Positions 11,050 to 21,061 of a stretch of DNA of 64,000 nt are shown here, one piece after another. The stretch spans positions 696,948,083 through 697,012,082 of the forward strand of contig NC_081412.1 of NCBI RefSeq assembly GCF_030272615.1, read 5' to 3'. Positions within the stretch are counted from its first letter, which is position 1; every line of letters starts with the position of its first letter. The stretch is from Cryptomeria japonica (taxonomy: Eukaryota; Streptophyta; Pinopsida; Cupressales; Cupressaceae). The position numbers and the translations under genes are program-made. Below the pieces are notes generated by a model. That model ran no database searches. It saw only the letters and a program-made list of their open reading frames with translations, and was not told the origin of the DNA.

Positions 11050-13236
11050 TGAGGCAATCCCTTTAATTGAAGGATTAAAAAGAATCATGAAAAGTGATTA
11101 AATTGGTGTTGATTTGTTGTGTGGCCTTGCTCATATTGTTGACACTAATATAATGCCTATCAAAAGTTGCACCTAAGTCTTAGGTTATACTCAACCCACT
11201 AGTCAAGTCAATCTTTCCATTCTTAGGCCTACATCCTTGCCTAGTGTGCCTACCTTTACATCTTCTATCATGACTACTTCAACACAAAATGTTAATCATA
11301 CACATGTTAGTCATGAGGGAAATATCATTAATCAACATTCTTCTATACCTCCTTCTTTGAGTCATCCATTTGTATCTCAATCATCTCCCATATCCACTTA
11401 TCATAGTGTTACACCTTCTTACTCTCAACCTCCACCTACATACAATAATGTTAATCCTCCATCACAATCCAATATGTCCAATTTCAATCCATCCACCAAA
11501 GAAACCATCAATAACTTAGCTTAAAGTATCACATCCCTACAATAACAATTGGCTTCCATTACCCAATCCAAGTTTAATGTGCCCACATTTGATATAGTGA
11601 GCCCATTATCTGATGAAATTGTTCATGTTGTCCCTCCTAAACATATGTAAGTCCCTCAATTGAATCTTTACAATTGAAAAAGTGATGCTTTGACTCATGT
11701 GAAGACATTTCAAACTTTGTGTAGTGACTTTTCTCAGACTTATGGCTAAATTGTACTCAAACCTTTAGGGACAAAGCTTTGCAATAGTATTGTTCTTTGA
11801 CTCCTTATTATCTTACATCATTTCAATAATTAGCTAATGCTTGCATCCAATAATTTCACAATAATACTGGTCTTAAGATTAGTTTGACTGATTTGATTAG
11901 TTGTAAGAAAGGAGTTAAAGAGAAAGTAACTGATTTTATTGGTACATCTTTAAACATTTGTATTCTCAAATTGCTTATCGTATGTCTGATCACGATGTTC
12001 AAAGAATTTTTATTGCTAATTTACAACAAGACATTAGGGATAAGCTTCTCTTTTTTTATTTTACTTCCTTTATGCAATTGTGTGCAATGCTTCATAATTA
12101 TCAACTTCAAGTGAGTCAATTTGAATCATCTCCTTCAATGGCTCGGATTGATAAGAATGAGAGTGATCAAAAATCTTTTACAAAGTTTAAACTGAACAAG
12201 GGACACATCAACATAAATGACAACATAATTACTCAAGTGGAAACCATGACATTAGGTGTGGCTCCTTTATCCATAATATCATGATCCCAAAGCAAATTAA
12301 TATCTCCATACATTTTCCATATTATCATGATCCCAAAGCCTATTGCCAATATCATTGTCAACATGATCATGATATTGAGAAGTGTTATACCTTAAGGAGT
12401 AAGATTCAAGACTTCATTGATAACAATACTATATCCCTAGCTAGTGTGAATGACACAAGAAAAAAATCCATAGCTCCTCCTTATCAAAACCTCCAAATAT
12501 TTACCAGTCCTTTGCCTTCCCATTCTACTAATGTGGTTGAGTATAAGTCTCTTGCCTTTTCTCCAAGTGACCTCGGTGTTGAGTCTAATAATGTTATGAG
12601 TCTTATTAACCTAAACCTCCTCAAGACCTATGTGTTACCTTCAATCCTAGTGGAACTATTGTTGCACCTTATGGCCCACTATATATCACTAAAAACATTA
12701 AATACAAAGTCTCATGAGGACTACTCATTGATCCAATGTGTATGGTGAATGTGATCATTGAAGAAAATCTCTATACTTCACAATTGCATCAAGTAACATA
12801 TGATAAATATGACATCATGGTCAAGGTGCATGATGGTTTCTCTAGCCCTACTATTGGTTCTATTACTCATCCCATTGAGGTTGGTACTAAGTGCTTAAAT
12901 GTAACTTTTGCTATCATTCCTACATCAAATCAATTTCATGTGAAGTTGGGACATCCTTGTCTCTCTTCCATGAAAATGGTCCCTTCTACTATTAATAAAT
13001 GTTAAAAATTCCCTCATAATGACACTATCATAATAATTAATCATAGCATGTACGTACCCACGGCGAGGTGTGGATATTTCACCCTTGATTACTTTTGGCC
13101 TAAATAACATGAGCCTCTTAAGCCTCAAAGTGATGCTCTCTTTCTATCTTATCAAACCTGGAAAAATGAGATGATATTATCTTTGAGCAAGCCTAGAGAC
13201 CCTATACCTACTCCTCCTCCACATGATGGACCTAAT
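11050..13236 (+). pseudogene. Degenerate gag-protease of the outer element, N-terminal and middle part
   Basis: It starts abruptly with EAIPLIEGLKR, matching about residue 90 of the inner ORF. It then follows the same order: Ser/Thr/Pro-rich linker, gag core (YSQIAYRMSDHDVQRIFIAN, QQDIRDKLLF), zinc knuckle (YCQYHCQHDHDIEKCYTL, a C-x2-H-x4-H-x4-C type), and protease-like segment (LLIDPMCMVNVI). Numerous stops and frameshifts break it. The protease-like site has DPMC where a canonical retropepsin has D-S/T-G, as in the inner copy (DPSC). Confidence 0.8.
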
Positions 13237-14440
13237 TGTAGCGTCCTAAAATTGCGACACTTGCAATTTCGACTGCATTTGGGTCTTCATGATGGCGATG
13301 CAACACGGAACCTGAATGGAGACCCTGAAACTTGCTTATGACACCAAAAACTGCATTTTTCAGCACCCTGGCCTGATCCTCCTTGCACCCTGCTGTCTCG
13401 GGAGGTGGGACCATGGGGCCCAGTGCCCTGGTCCTTCAGGACTAGGGCGCCCAGCGCCCTGGTCCCTGGGCCTATTTTGGGCCCGGTCTCTTTTGGGCAT
13501 CGGGTCTTTAAGTTTGCAAATTGGAAAATAATGTTTCCTGGTTGGCCTAAGGTCGGGAAAATTAGTCTATCAGCCCTAATTGACAAGTATATAAACTACA
13601 TTTCCTCTCCCATTTTGGTAGATGGAAAAAAGGCAAAAACTATATTCAAACATTCAAGCATTCAAGTATTCTTTCAAGCAATTGAGCATTCTAAGTCTCC
13701 ATTCAAGGCTAAGTGTTGCATTCAAGGTAAGGATTCAACCATTGAAGAGGAGATCACTTACAACATACAACAACATTTACACCTTCGCATGTAAGAATAC
13801 AATCATTCTTACAACAAGGTATTAGTACTTGTTTACATTACAAACATTTAGATTTACAGCATTCTCATTTCTTGGTTAATTCCAAAACTGGGGTTTGACC
13901 TAAAGGCAAACCCCTCATCCCTAACCCCCCAATCATCCTCTCTTTTCTGTGTGTAGGTTGCAGGTACGCGGCTCTAATTGAAGATCTAGAATCCTTGTGC
14001 AGAGACGAACAGATCCCCCTTCGTTTCGCGGATTTTTCAGAGGATCATGTGCACGCCGGGCGCCATCGTCCCGTCAACTTTCACTCAAATTTGCAGAACA
14101 GCACCGTCTCGACATTTTACTACTAATTCCAGGTCCGCAGCTTCATCCCATATCCCTATCTCTTTTTATAAGTGAATCTTTCTTGCTTCTACATGCATTC
14201 CTAGTTCAATCATTCTTTCCACATTTCTTTACAAAAGAGGGTATCCTTGATGTCTTAACCCTTGAAACTAATATAGAATCCAATCTTGCATTGCGTGGGA
14301 TTGGATCTTGTGGGTTTCAACCCCTCTTTTGAATGTAAAGTCTCTCCTAAGTGAAAACCATCAACCCTAGTGACTCCCCCTTCTCTCTCCTTGGAGTTGG
14401 GGAGGGGAGAGCGACTAGGGTTCGATTTTTCTGCTTTACA
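13237..14440 (+). repeat. 5' LTR of the inner gag-protease element
   Basis: It starts TGTAGCGTCC and ends CTGCTTTACA, followed by the PBS. A TATA box TATATAAA lies at 13588-13595. Two units of a GC-rich palindromic repeat (GGACCATGG...GCCCTGGTCC type) occupy about 13400-13475. The 3' LTR has three such units. The two LTRs differ at scattered transitions, so the insertion is not brand new. Confidence 0.9.
13819..13956 (+). other. Possible spliced intron within the LTR
   Basis: A donor-like AACAAG|GTATTAGTA precedes an acceptor-like pyrimidine tract ending GTGTGTAG|GTTGCAGG. The pair is kept in the 3' LTR (20440-20577) and, in altered form, in the outer LTR (23431-23600, TAAAG|GTATATTAGTA to TTTTTGTGCATAG). 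It lies about 220 bp downstream of the TATA box, so it would be in the transcribed leader. This is inference from sequence only. Confidence 0.35.
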
Positions 14441-14443
14441 TTT

Positions 14444-14460
14444 TGGTGAACCCGACGTGA
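14444..14460 (+). other. Primer-binding site of the inner element
   Basis: TGGTGAACCCGACGTGA lies three bases after the LTR end CTTTACA. It is identical to the PBS of the minus-strand Tat element at 6048-6064, which suggests a shared primer tRNA. Confidence 0.9.
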
Positions 14461-15626
14461 ACATCCTCATTCTGATTATTCATGGTTAGATCTGAAAATT
14501 TGCTTCCTTAATTACATTTCCATGTTTGATCTTTTGCAAATTTTAGAGGTTGATTGCATAAAAACCCTAAAATTTTCTTTTTAGTAATTAAACTTGTGAA
14601 ATGTTTAATTGTTAATGCTTGTTTCAGATCTACCCTTCTATTGCAAATTGTCAATTCATATTTGTGCTTTAATTCTGAAAATTAAGTGGTTAAATGTCAA
14701 AACCCTAATTTTTAAGACCTTCTTGATTCAACCTTTGACTGATAATTTCACTAATCAAAACACCTCCAAATCGGTTGTAACTTTGGATTCCGCAATAAAA
14801 TCACAATATCTTTCATCCCTAAAAATTTGGAAAAAATTTGTGAGCACCGTGTGCACCCCGAGCGCCATCATCCCCGACATTTTTTCCGAAATTTCAGGAG
14901 CTAGATCTTACTGTATTTTTCTGCTAAAATCCAGAATTTTGGCTGATTTTATCAATTGTAACACTTTCAAAATTAAAGTCAAAGTTGGTCTAGCGATTGC
15001 TTGGATTGAGGCTTCTAATCATTCAAAAACTGTTGAAATTGAAATTCATATCAAAATTGTGTTTCTTACAGTCCTAAATCTGAAAATTGTGTTAGCATTC
15101 ATTCGAAATTTCAGTGCTTTATTCAAATTTTTGCAATTTATGACTTTTGAAATTAAGTGTTTAATTACAACAACTTTGATTTCCACTTTCAAATTCGAAT
15201 TTTGCATGAAATCGAGTCAACTTTTAAATTTTGAAACTTGCATTGCTTTCAGCATTCCCTCTAAAATCATAAAATTCAAAATTTCAGTTTCCCTCTCTTT
15301 TTCAAAATTCAAATTTTGCATTTTTTCAACAATCTTGGTAGGGTTCAATTTTGAGATTGCAACTTTAATTTGGCCTATCTATAGATCGTAAAATCACTCA
15401 ATTTTTTCAGATTAGCTTTAAAATCATCATAACTTTCATCCCTGAAAATTTTGAAAAAAGTTGCGAGGACCATGTGCACTCCGTTCGCCACGGTCCCGGA
15501 CATTTTTTTCGAAATTTCGGGAGATTGTCCTGATTGCATTTAACAGCTTAAATCTAGGAGATTGGCTGATTTTATTGAAATTTGCTACCTCTAAAATTCA
15601 AAATCTTCTCTTTCTCTCTTTAGTGC
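14461..15626 (+). other. Leader of the inner element with internal repeats
   Basis: This AT-rich leader of about 1.2 kb contains two diverged copies of a block of about 150 bp (about 14800-14960 and 15420-15590). Each is centred on ACCRTGTGCAC...CGCCA followed by CCCSGACATTTTTTYCGAAAT. A third related motif is in the LTR at about 14044-14075. The leader ends in a strong pyrimidine tract (15602-15620) plus TTTAG, four bases before the gag ATG, which looks like a splice acceptor. Confidence 0.6.
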
Positions 15627-18600
15627 ATGAGTTTTACAACAATAAGTCCTACTTACACTATTCCCGTTAGACGAAGCCTTAGAATTAAGTCTTTCCAAGG
15701 TGTAATTACCGAGGAGATGGAACCTAATTTGAATGGCCTTTTTAACGAGGACATGGGTAATTCCTCTAATCCTCTTAATGATGAAGAAGCTCTTCATGAG
15801 GTTTCTGTAGAACAACTTTCAAAATTGGATAACCAATTTGATGATTTTGGACAATGGATGTCTCAAGAATACCCCGATAGTCAAGCTCTTCCTTTAATTG
15901 AGGGTCTAAAACGTATGGTTCAAAGTGATAAGAATGGAATTGATATTTTGCGTGGTATTGCACACATTGTGGATTCGAATGTGATGCCTATGAAGAGTTG
16001 TGCCGAAACCTTAGGTTATACACAACCTCCTACTCAATTTAATCATTCTATTCCTTTGACAACTTCTATTGCTAGTATACCTACTTTTACATCAAACATA
16101 ATGACTACTTCAATACAAGACATTCCTCCTATGATCACTAGTCATGGGGGCAATCCCTCTTCTTCAATCAATCCTCTTCCTTCATTCAATCTGACTTCTT
16201 CATTTATTCCTTCAATGAGTGTCCCTATTATATCACCACAAATGAACATGATGCAAGGGGGCAATTTGTTTAATCATTCCATTCCTCCTTGTAGTGTTCC
16301 TCTTGTCCAATCATCTCCTATGACTAACTATCATAGTGTCCCACCACCTTACTCTCTACCTTCTTTCAATAACATAACACCTCCATCACAATCTAACACA
16401 TCTAATATGAACTCTTCGACTGAAGCGACCATTAACAATCTTGCACAAACTGTCTCTTCTTTACAGCAACAAATTGCCTCTATGAATCAATCTAAGTTTA
16501 GTGTGCCCACATTTGATGTTGCGAGCCCACTTTCTCTTGACATTGTTCGAGCTATTCCCCCTAAACATGTTGAAATTCCGCATTTGGAGCTTTATAATGG
16601 TAAGGGTGATCCTCTAACACATGTTAAGACTTTTCAAACAATATGTACTGATTTTGCTTATGACCAAAGGTTGCTTGCAAAACTGTTTACTAGAACATTA
16701 AGAGATAAAGCCCTACAATGGTATTGCTCGTTGCCTTCTTATTCTATTACTTCTTTCGAACAACTTGCAAATGCTTTTATTCAACAATTTCAAAACAATA
16801 TAAGTCCTAAAGTTACTTTGATTGATTTAATGCATTGTAAACAAGGTGTTAAAGAAAAAGTGACTGATTTCATTGGTAGATATAAGCATTTGTATGCTCA
16901 AATTTATTTTCCAGTGCTTGACAATGATATTCAAAGAATCTTTATTTCTAATTTACAAAAAGACATTAGAGAAAAACTCCTATTTTCTGAGTTTACTTCT
17001 TTCCAACAGTTGTGCGCAACTCTTCACAATTATCAACTGACTGTGAGTCAAATGGAACAAGCAAATCCTATGGCTCCGAGTGATAAGGGTGATAGTAGTC
17101 AAAAACCATTTGGGAAGTTTAAACCGAACAGAGAGTCCATTAAATTCAATGAAAACATCATCAACAACAATGTGAATGCGGCATCAGGTGTGCCTCCTAT
17201 TTCTAAGTTTTTCAAGAAAGAAAGAAAGTTCACTCCTTTGAATGAATCATTGCATAGTATTATGAATAAGTTATTAGAACAAAATGTGCTTACTCTTCCT
17301 CCTATAAAGCACATAGATCCTGCGAAGATTAACTCACCCTATTTTGATGACAAATCTTTTTGTCAATTTCATCGTCATCCTGGGCATGATACTAAAAAAT
17401 GTTTTGCTTTAAAGGGTAAAATTCAAGATTTGATTGATAATAATACTATCTCTGTTTCTGGAGTGAATGATAAAGGCAACACATCTGTAGCTCCTCCTAA
17501 CCAAAATATTCATATTTTTACTGATCCATTACCTTCTCATACCTCTAATGCAATTGATACTACTGATTCCTCTGTCTCACCTGATGATCTTGTGTCTATG
17601 ACTCCGAATGTGATTAACTTTGTAGAGCAGCAGAAAATCCCTAAAGAACCTTCCATCACCTTTGATTCCAGTGAAACTATCAGGGCACCTGATGGTCCTT
17701 TATATATAGTTGCAAAAGTCAAGAATACACCTTGCCGTGGGGTGCTTATTGATCCTTCTTGTATGGTTAATATCATTACTGAAGAATTTCTTTTTACTTT
17801 GCAATTGAATCAAGTGATCTATGATGAAACAAATGTGGTTGTGAAACTATTTGATGCATTTTCTTCTCTTGCAATTGGTTCTATTACATTACCTATTGAG
17901 GTCCATAACAAATCCCTTGATGTGGACTTTGCTATTATTCCATCATCCGAACAATTTTGTGTGAAGCTAGGCTATCCTTGGCTATCTTCCATGAAAGCTA
18001 TTGCTTCTCCTATTCATAAGTGTTTGAAATTTCCCCATAATGGTGAAGTTGTTACTGTCAATCATAGTCTCTTTAAACCAGCTAAAAGAACTTCTAGCGT
18101 TCCTATTGATTACTTTTGGCCTAAACAATTCCAATCTCTTCCTCCGCGAAGTGATCATCTTTTTAAATCTTATCAAAAGTGGAAGAAAGATATGATCCTA
18201 TCTCTAAATGAACCTAGAACACCCAAGCTTGATATTCCTATCATTCTTGAGAAGGAAGTTCTTCCTTTGAAAGATAAAACTAATGTCTTTCCTCAAGAAG
18301 ATTCCCAACCCATCCCTATGGATGTGACTATGCCTATGATTAATAAACTTCCTAAAAGTAGACCTATCCCTCCTCGTCATGATGGACATGGTCTCCTTCC
18401 TAAACCGAATATTCCTCCTTTATATGGAGCAGTTCCTCCTCCTTCCTCTTATGGAGAGAAGAGACCTTCCTCTTCTCCTACTATTCAACCTAAGAGACCA
18501 CAACCTAAACACCCAAGTGATAAGGATGAGAACATTCCTCCTCCTCAATCTTCTCAACTTCCTACTAAGACTAGACGGAATCGTTCTGCACGTGAACGCC

Positions 18601-19070
18601 GACGAAAGCGTTGTCTTAGAGCTCAGGCAGCTGCTTCTCAAACTTTGCAATCCCCAAAAACACCTTCAACTAATATTATTCCATTTTCTCCTCAGCCGAT
18701 GATTGAGCCGAAATCTCCTAAACATAAGATGCATGATGGCCTTGATCCTGTGCGAGTTAAAGATCCTATTTTTTTAAATCTTGATGATGATATAGATGAA
18801 AATGTTATTCATGATGAAAATGTTACTTCTCTTGCTTCTGATAGTGAATATGAACATGTTGATGTTGATAATTATCTATCTAATGAATTTTCTAAAGCAC
18901 TTATCCTAGCTCCTAGACAAGAACAACGTGGCTTGGAACATGAACATAGCCCTTGTTTGGATCTTGTGATAGCTCCATCTGTTGTGTTGGATGTTCCTCC
19001 TCTAGCGTGTTTCCTACCTTCCCAAAACATTGATCAGCAAGATCGGGGGGTAGATGACATGCTAGACTAG
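15627..19070 (+). CDS. Gag-protease polyprotein, intact, 1147 aa
   Basis: This is the only intact long ORF in the window. The N-terminal 300 residues are low-complexity, rich in Ser, Thr, Pro and Asn. The gag core follows at about residues 310-480 (LYNGKGDPLTHVKTFQ, ALQWYCSLP, FIQQFQNN, RIFISNLQKDIREKLLF). A zinc knuckle FCQFHRHPGHDTKKC (C-x2-H-x4-H-x4-C) is near residues 578-592. A protease-like domain starts near 700 (GVLIDPSCMVNIITEE), with LGYPWLSSMKAI and KCLKFPHNGE as the distal motifs. The expected D-S/T-G triad reads D-P-S. An Arg-rich stretch (RRNRSARERRRKR) is near 983-996, with an acidic C-terminus. The start at 15627 has no upstream in-frame competitor of similar quality. Expected roles are capsid formation and RNA packaging; protease activity is doubtful. 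Confidence 0.88.
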   Translation: MSFTTISPTYTIPVRRSLRIKSFQGVITEEMEPNLNGLFNEDMGNSSNPLNDEEALHEVSVEQLSKLDNQFDDFGQWMSQEYPDSQALPLIEGLKRMVQSDKNGIDILRGIAHIVDSNVMPMKSCAETLGYTQPPTQFNHSIPLTTSIASIPTFTSNIMTTSIQDIPPMITSHGGNPSSSINPLPSFNLTSSFIPSMSVPIISPQMNMMQGGNLFNHSIPPCSVPLVQSSPMTNYHSVPPPYSLPSFNNITPPSQSNTSNMNSSTEATINNLAQTVSSLQQQIASMNQSKFSVPTFDVASPLSLDIVRAIPPKHVEIPHLELYNGKGDPLTHVKTFQTICTDFAYDQRLLAKLFTRTLRDKALQWYCSLPSYSITSFEQLANAFIQQFQNNISPKVTLIDLMHCKQGVKEKVTDFIGRYKHLYAQIYFPVLDNDIQRIFISNLQKDIREKLLFSEFTSFQQLCATLHNYQLTVSQMEQANPMAPSDKGDSSQKPFGKFKPNRESIKFNENIINNNVNAASGVPPISKFFKKERKFTPLNESLHSIMNKLLEQNVLTLPPIKHIDPAKINSPYFDDKSFCQFHRHPGHDTKKCFALKGKIQDLIDNNTISVSGVNDKGNTSVAPPNQNIHIFTDPLPSHTSNAIDTTDSSVSPDDLVSMTPNVINFVEQQKIPKEPSITFDSSETIRAPDGPLYIVAKVKNTPCRGVLIDPSCMVNIITEEFLFTLQLNQVIYDETNVVVKLFDAFSSLAIGSITLPIEVHNKSLDVDFAIIPSSEQFCVKLGYPWLSSMKAIASPIHKCLKFPHNGEVVTVNHSLFKPAKRTSSVPIDYFWPKQFQSLPPRSDHLFKSYQKWKKDMILSLNEPRTPKLDIPIILEKEVLPLKDKTNVFPQEDSQPIPMDVTMPMINKLPKSRPIPPRHDGHGLLPKPNIPPLYGAVPPPSSYGEKRPSSSPTIQPKRPQPKHPSDKDENIPPPQSSQLPTKTRRNRSARERRRKRCLRAQAAASQTLQSPKTPSTNIIPFSPQPMIEPKSPKHKMHDGLDPVRVKDPIFLNLDDDIDENVIHDENVTSLASDSEYEHVDVDNYLSNEFSKALILAPRQEQRGLEHEHSPCLDLVIAPSVVLDVPPLACFLPSQNIDQQDRGVDDMLD

Positions 19071-19795
19071 TTCATTAGCATAGCAGATTCTCTCTTCCTC
19101 TCTTTTGTCACTTCTTCTATGTGTTACTCTCATTCTTCTATTTGTTGTCCTTAGTGTTGTCTACTTGAGGATGATGCAAAGCATGGAGATTTCTTTTGGT
19201 CTCTCTCATGTTGACTCAAAAGACACATGTGTTCCCTTCTTCTAGGTGACCTTCCTTGATTGGGGAATGAAGAACAATTATGCATACATACATATGATAT
19301 ACATGAATTATCATACAGCATACTGACCCCGAGGAAAGCGAAGTCACTTTGTGCTTTCTGTTTTGTGTCTATTATCCTTGGGCTTATCTCACACTTGGGG
19401 GCTAAATCCTTGTGATAACGTGCTCCTTTCTCATTTCTTATATGTATCACTACCTTAAAGAAATCACCCTCAGTGAGGCATGTACGATCGCTTTAACGTA
19501 GGGGGGCATACATCCCGTTCATATCTTTTCAAGATACTTGAAAATTTCTTGACAAATTTAGCTTTGCCTTGAAAATTTTTGATATCTTTCTTGCATGACT
19601 CATAGTGAGGGAACCTTACTACTGACAGTCATGGTTCTCCCTCATGATCTTCCCTTTTACTTTGTCAATCGAAGTCGTAAGATCCTTAGTCCACTGGGGG
19701 CTTGGCGTATCTTGCCTCCTTGACGTGGTGAAAGTTTTTCAATGTTGTTTCCTTGTACTTTACCGGAAGTATTGGCGTACGCTTATACTCCCGCT
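19071..19795 (+). other. 3' non-coding region of the inner element
   Basis: About 0.7 kb between the gag-PR stop and the PPT shows no coding domain. It aligns with 22020-22880 of the outer element (for example GACTCAAAAGACACATG in both), so it is an ancestral part of the family and not a scar of a recent pol deletion. Confidence 0.75.
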
Positions 19796-19810
19796 AAAGT
19801 GGGGGCTAAA
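19796..19810 (+). other. Polypurine tract of the inner element
   Basis: AAAGTGGGGGCTAAA directly precedes the 3' LTR start TGTAGC. The identical 15-mer precedes the outer 3' LTR at 22884-22898. Confidence 0.9.
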
Positions 19811-21061
19811 TGTAGCATCTTAAAATTGCGACACTTGCAATTTTGACTTCATTTGGGTCTTCACGATGGCAATGCAACATGGAACCTGAATGGAGACCCC
19901 GAAACTTGCTTATGACACCAAAAACTGCATTTTTCAGCACCCAGGCCTGATCCTCCTTGCACCCTGCTGTCTCGGGAGGTGGGACCATGGCGCCCAGTGC
20001 CCTGGTCCTTCAGGACTAGGGCGCCCAGCACCCTGGTCCCCCAGGACCATGGTGCCCAGCGCCCTGGTCCCTGGACCTATTTTGGGCCCGGTCTCTTTTG
20101 GGCATCGGGTCTTTAAGTTTGCAAATTGGAAAATAATGTTTCCTGGTCGGCCTAAGGTCGGGAAAATTAGTCTATCAGCCCTAATTGACAAGTATATAAA
20201 CTACATTTCCTCTCCCATTTTGGGGGATGGGGAAAAAGGCGGAAACGATATTCAAACATTCAAGCATTCAAGCATTCAAGCATTCCTTCAAACAATTGAG
20301 CATTCTAAGTCTCCATTCAAGGCTAAGTGTTGCATTCAAGGCAAGGATTCAACCATTGAAGAGGAGATTACTTACAACATACAACATACAACAACATTTA
20401 CACCTTCACATGTAAGAATACAAACATTCTTACAACAAGGTATCAGTACTTGTTTACATTACAAACATTTACATTTACAGCATTCTCATTTCTTGGTTAA
20501 TTCCAAAACCGGGGTTTGACCTAAAGGCAAACCCCTCATCCCTAACCCCCCAATTGTCCTCTCTTTTCTGTGTGTAGGTTGCAGGTACGCGGTTGTAATT
20601 GAAGATCTGGAATCCTTGTGCAGAGACGAATAGATCCCCCTTCGTTTCGCGGATTTTTCAGAGGACCGTGTGCACGCCGGGCGCCATCTTCCCGTCAACT
20701 TTCGCTCAAATTTGCAGAACAGCACTGTCTCGACATTTTACTGCTAATTCCAGGTCCGCAGCTTCATCCCATATCCCTATCTTTGTTTATAAGTGAATCT
20801 TTCTTGCTTCTACATGCATTCCTAGTTCAATCATTCTTTCCACATTTCTTTACAAAAGAGGGTATCCTTGATGTCTTAACCCTTGAAACTCATATAGAAT
20901 CCAATCTTGCATTGCGTGGGATTGGATCTTGTGGGTTTCAACCCCTCTTTTGAATGTAAAGTCTCTCCTAAGTGAAAACCATCAACCCTAGTGACTCCCC
21001 CTTCTCTCTCCTTGGAGTTGGGGAGGGGAGAACGACTAGGGTTCGATTTTTCCGCTTTACA
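19811..21061 (+). repeat. 3' LTR of the inner gag-protease element
   Basis: It runs from TGTAGCATCT to CCGCTTTACA and is followed by the target duplication CTAAT (21062-21066). A TATA box TATATAAA is at 20193-20200. Compared with the 5' LTR it has one extra copy of the GC-rich palindromic unit of about 30 bp (about 19980-20075) and short expansions in a CATTCAAG microrepeat near 20255-20285. Confidence 0.9.

Larger units (their letters stand above)
13237..21061 (+). mobile_element. Complete non-autonomous Gypsy element (gag-protease only), 7.8 kb
   Basis: The element has two LTRs (13237-14440 and 19811-21061), a PBS, a 1.2-kb leader, one intact gag-PR ORF, a PPT, and the perfect target duplication CTAAT at 13232-13236 and 21062-21066. 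There is no RT, RNase H or integrase between the ORF and the PPT (about 0.7 kb). The outer copy shares this architecture, so it is a family trait rather than a private deletion. It resembles TR-GAG-type non-autonomous elements (terminal repeats plus a gag domain), with a protease-like domain added. It would need pol from another element to move. Confidence 0.92.

Noticed and set aside
14609-15391. Plus-strand ORF of 260 codons in the leader of the inner Gypsy element
   Set aside because: It is a low-complexity Phe/Ile/Lys/Ser reading of AT-rich leader DNA with no domain and no similarity to the outer copy that I can see.
19890-20519. Plus-strand ORF of 209 codons in the 3' LTR (and its partner at 13405-13794)
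   Set aside because: It lies in non-coding LTR sequence, is driven by GC-rich repeats, and breaks differently in the two LTRs.
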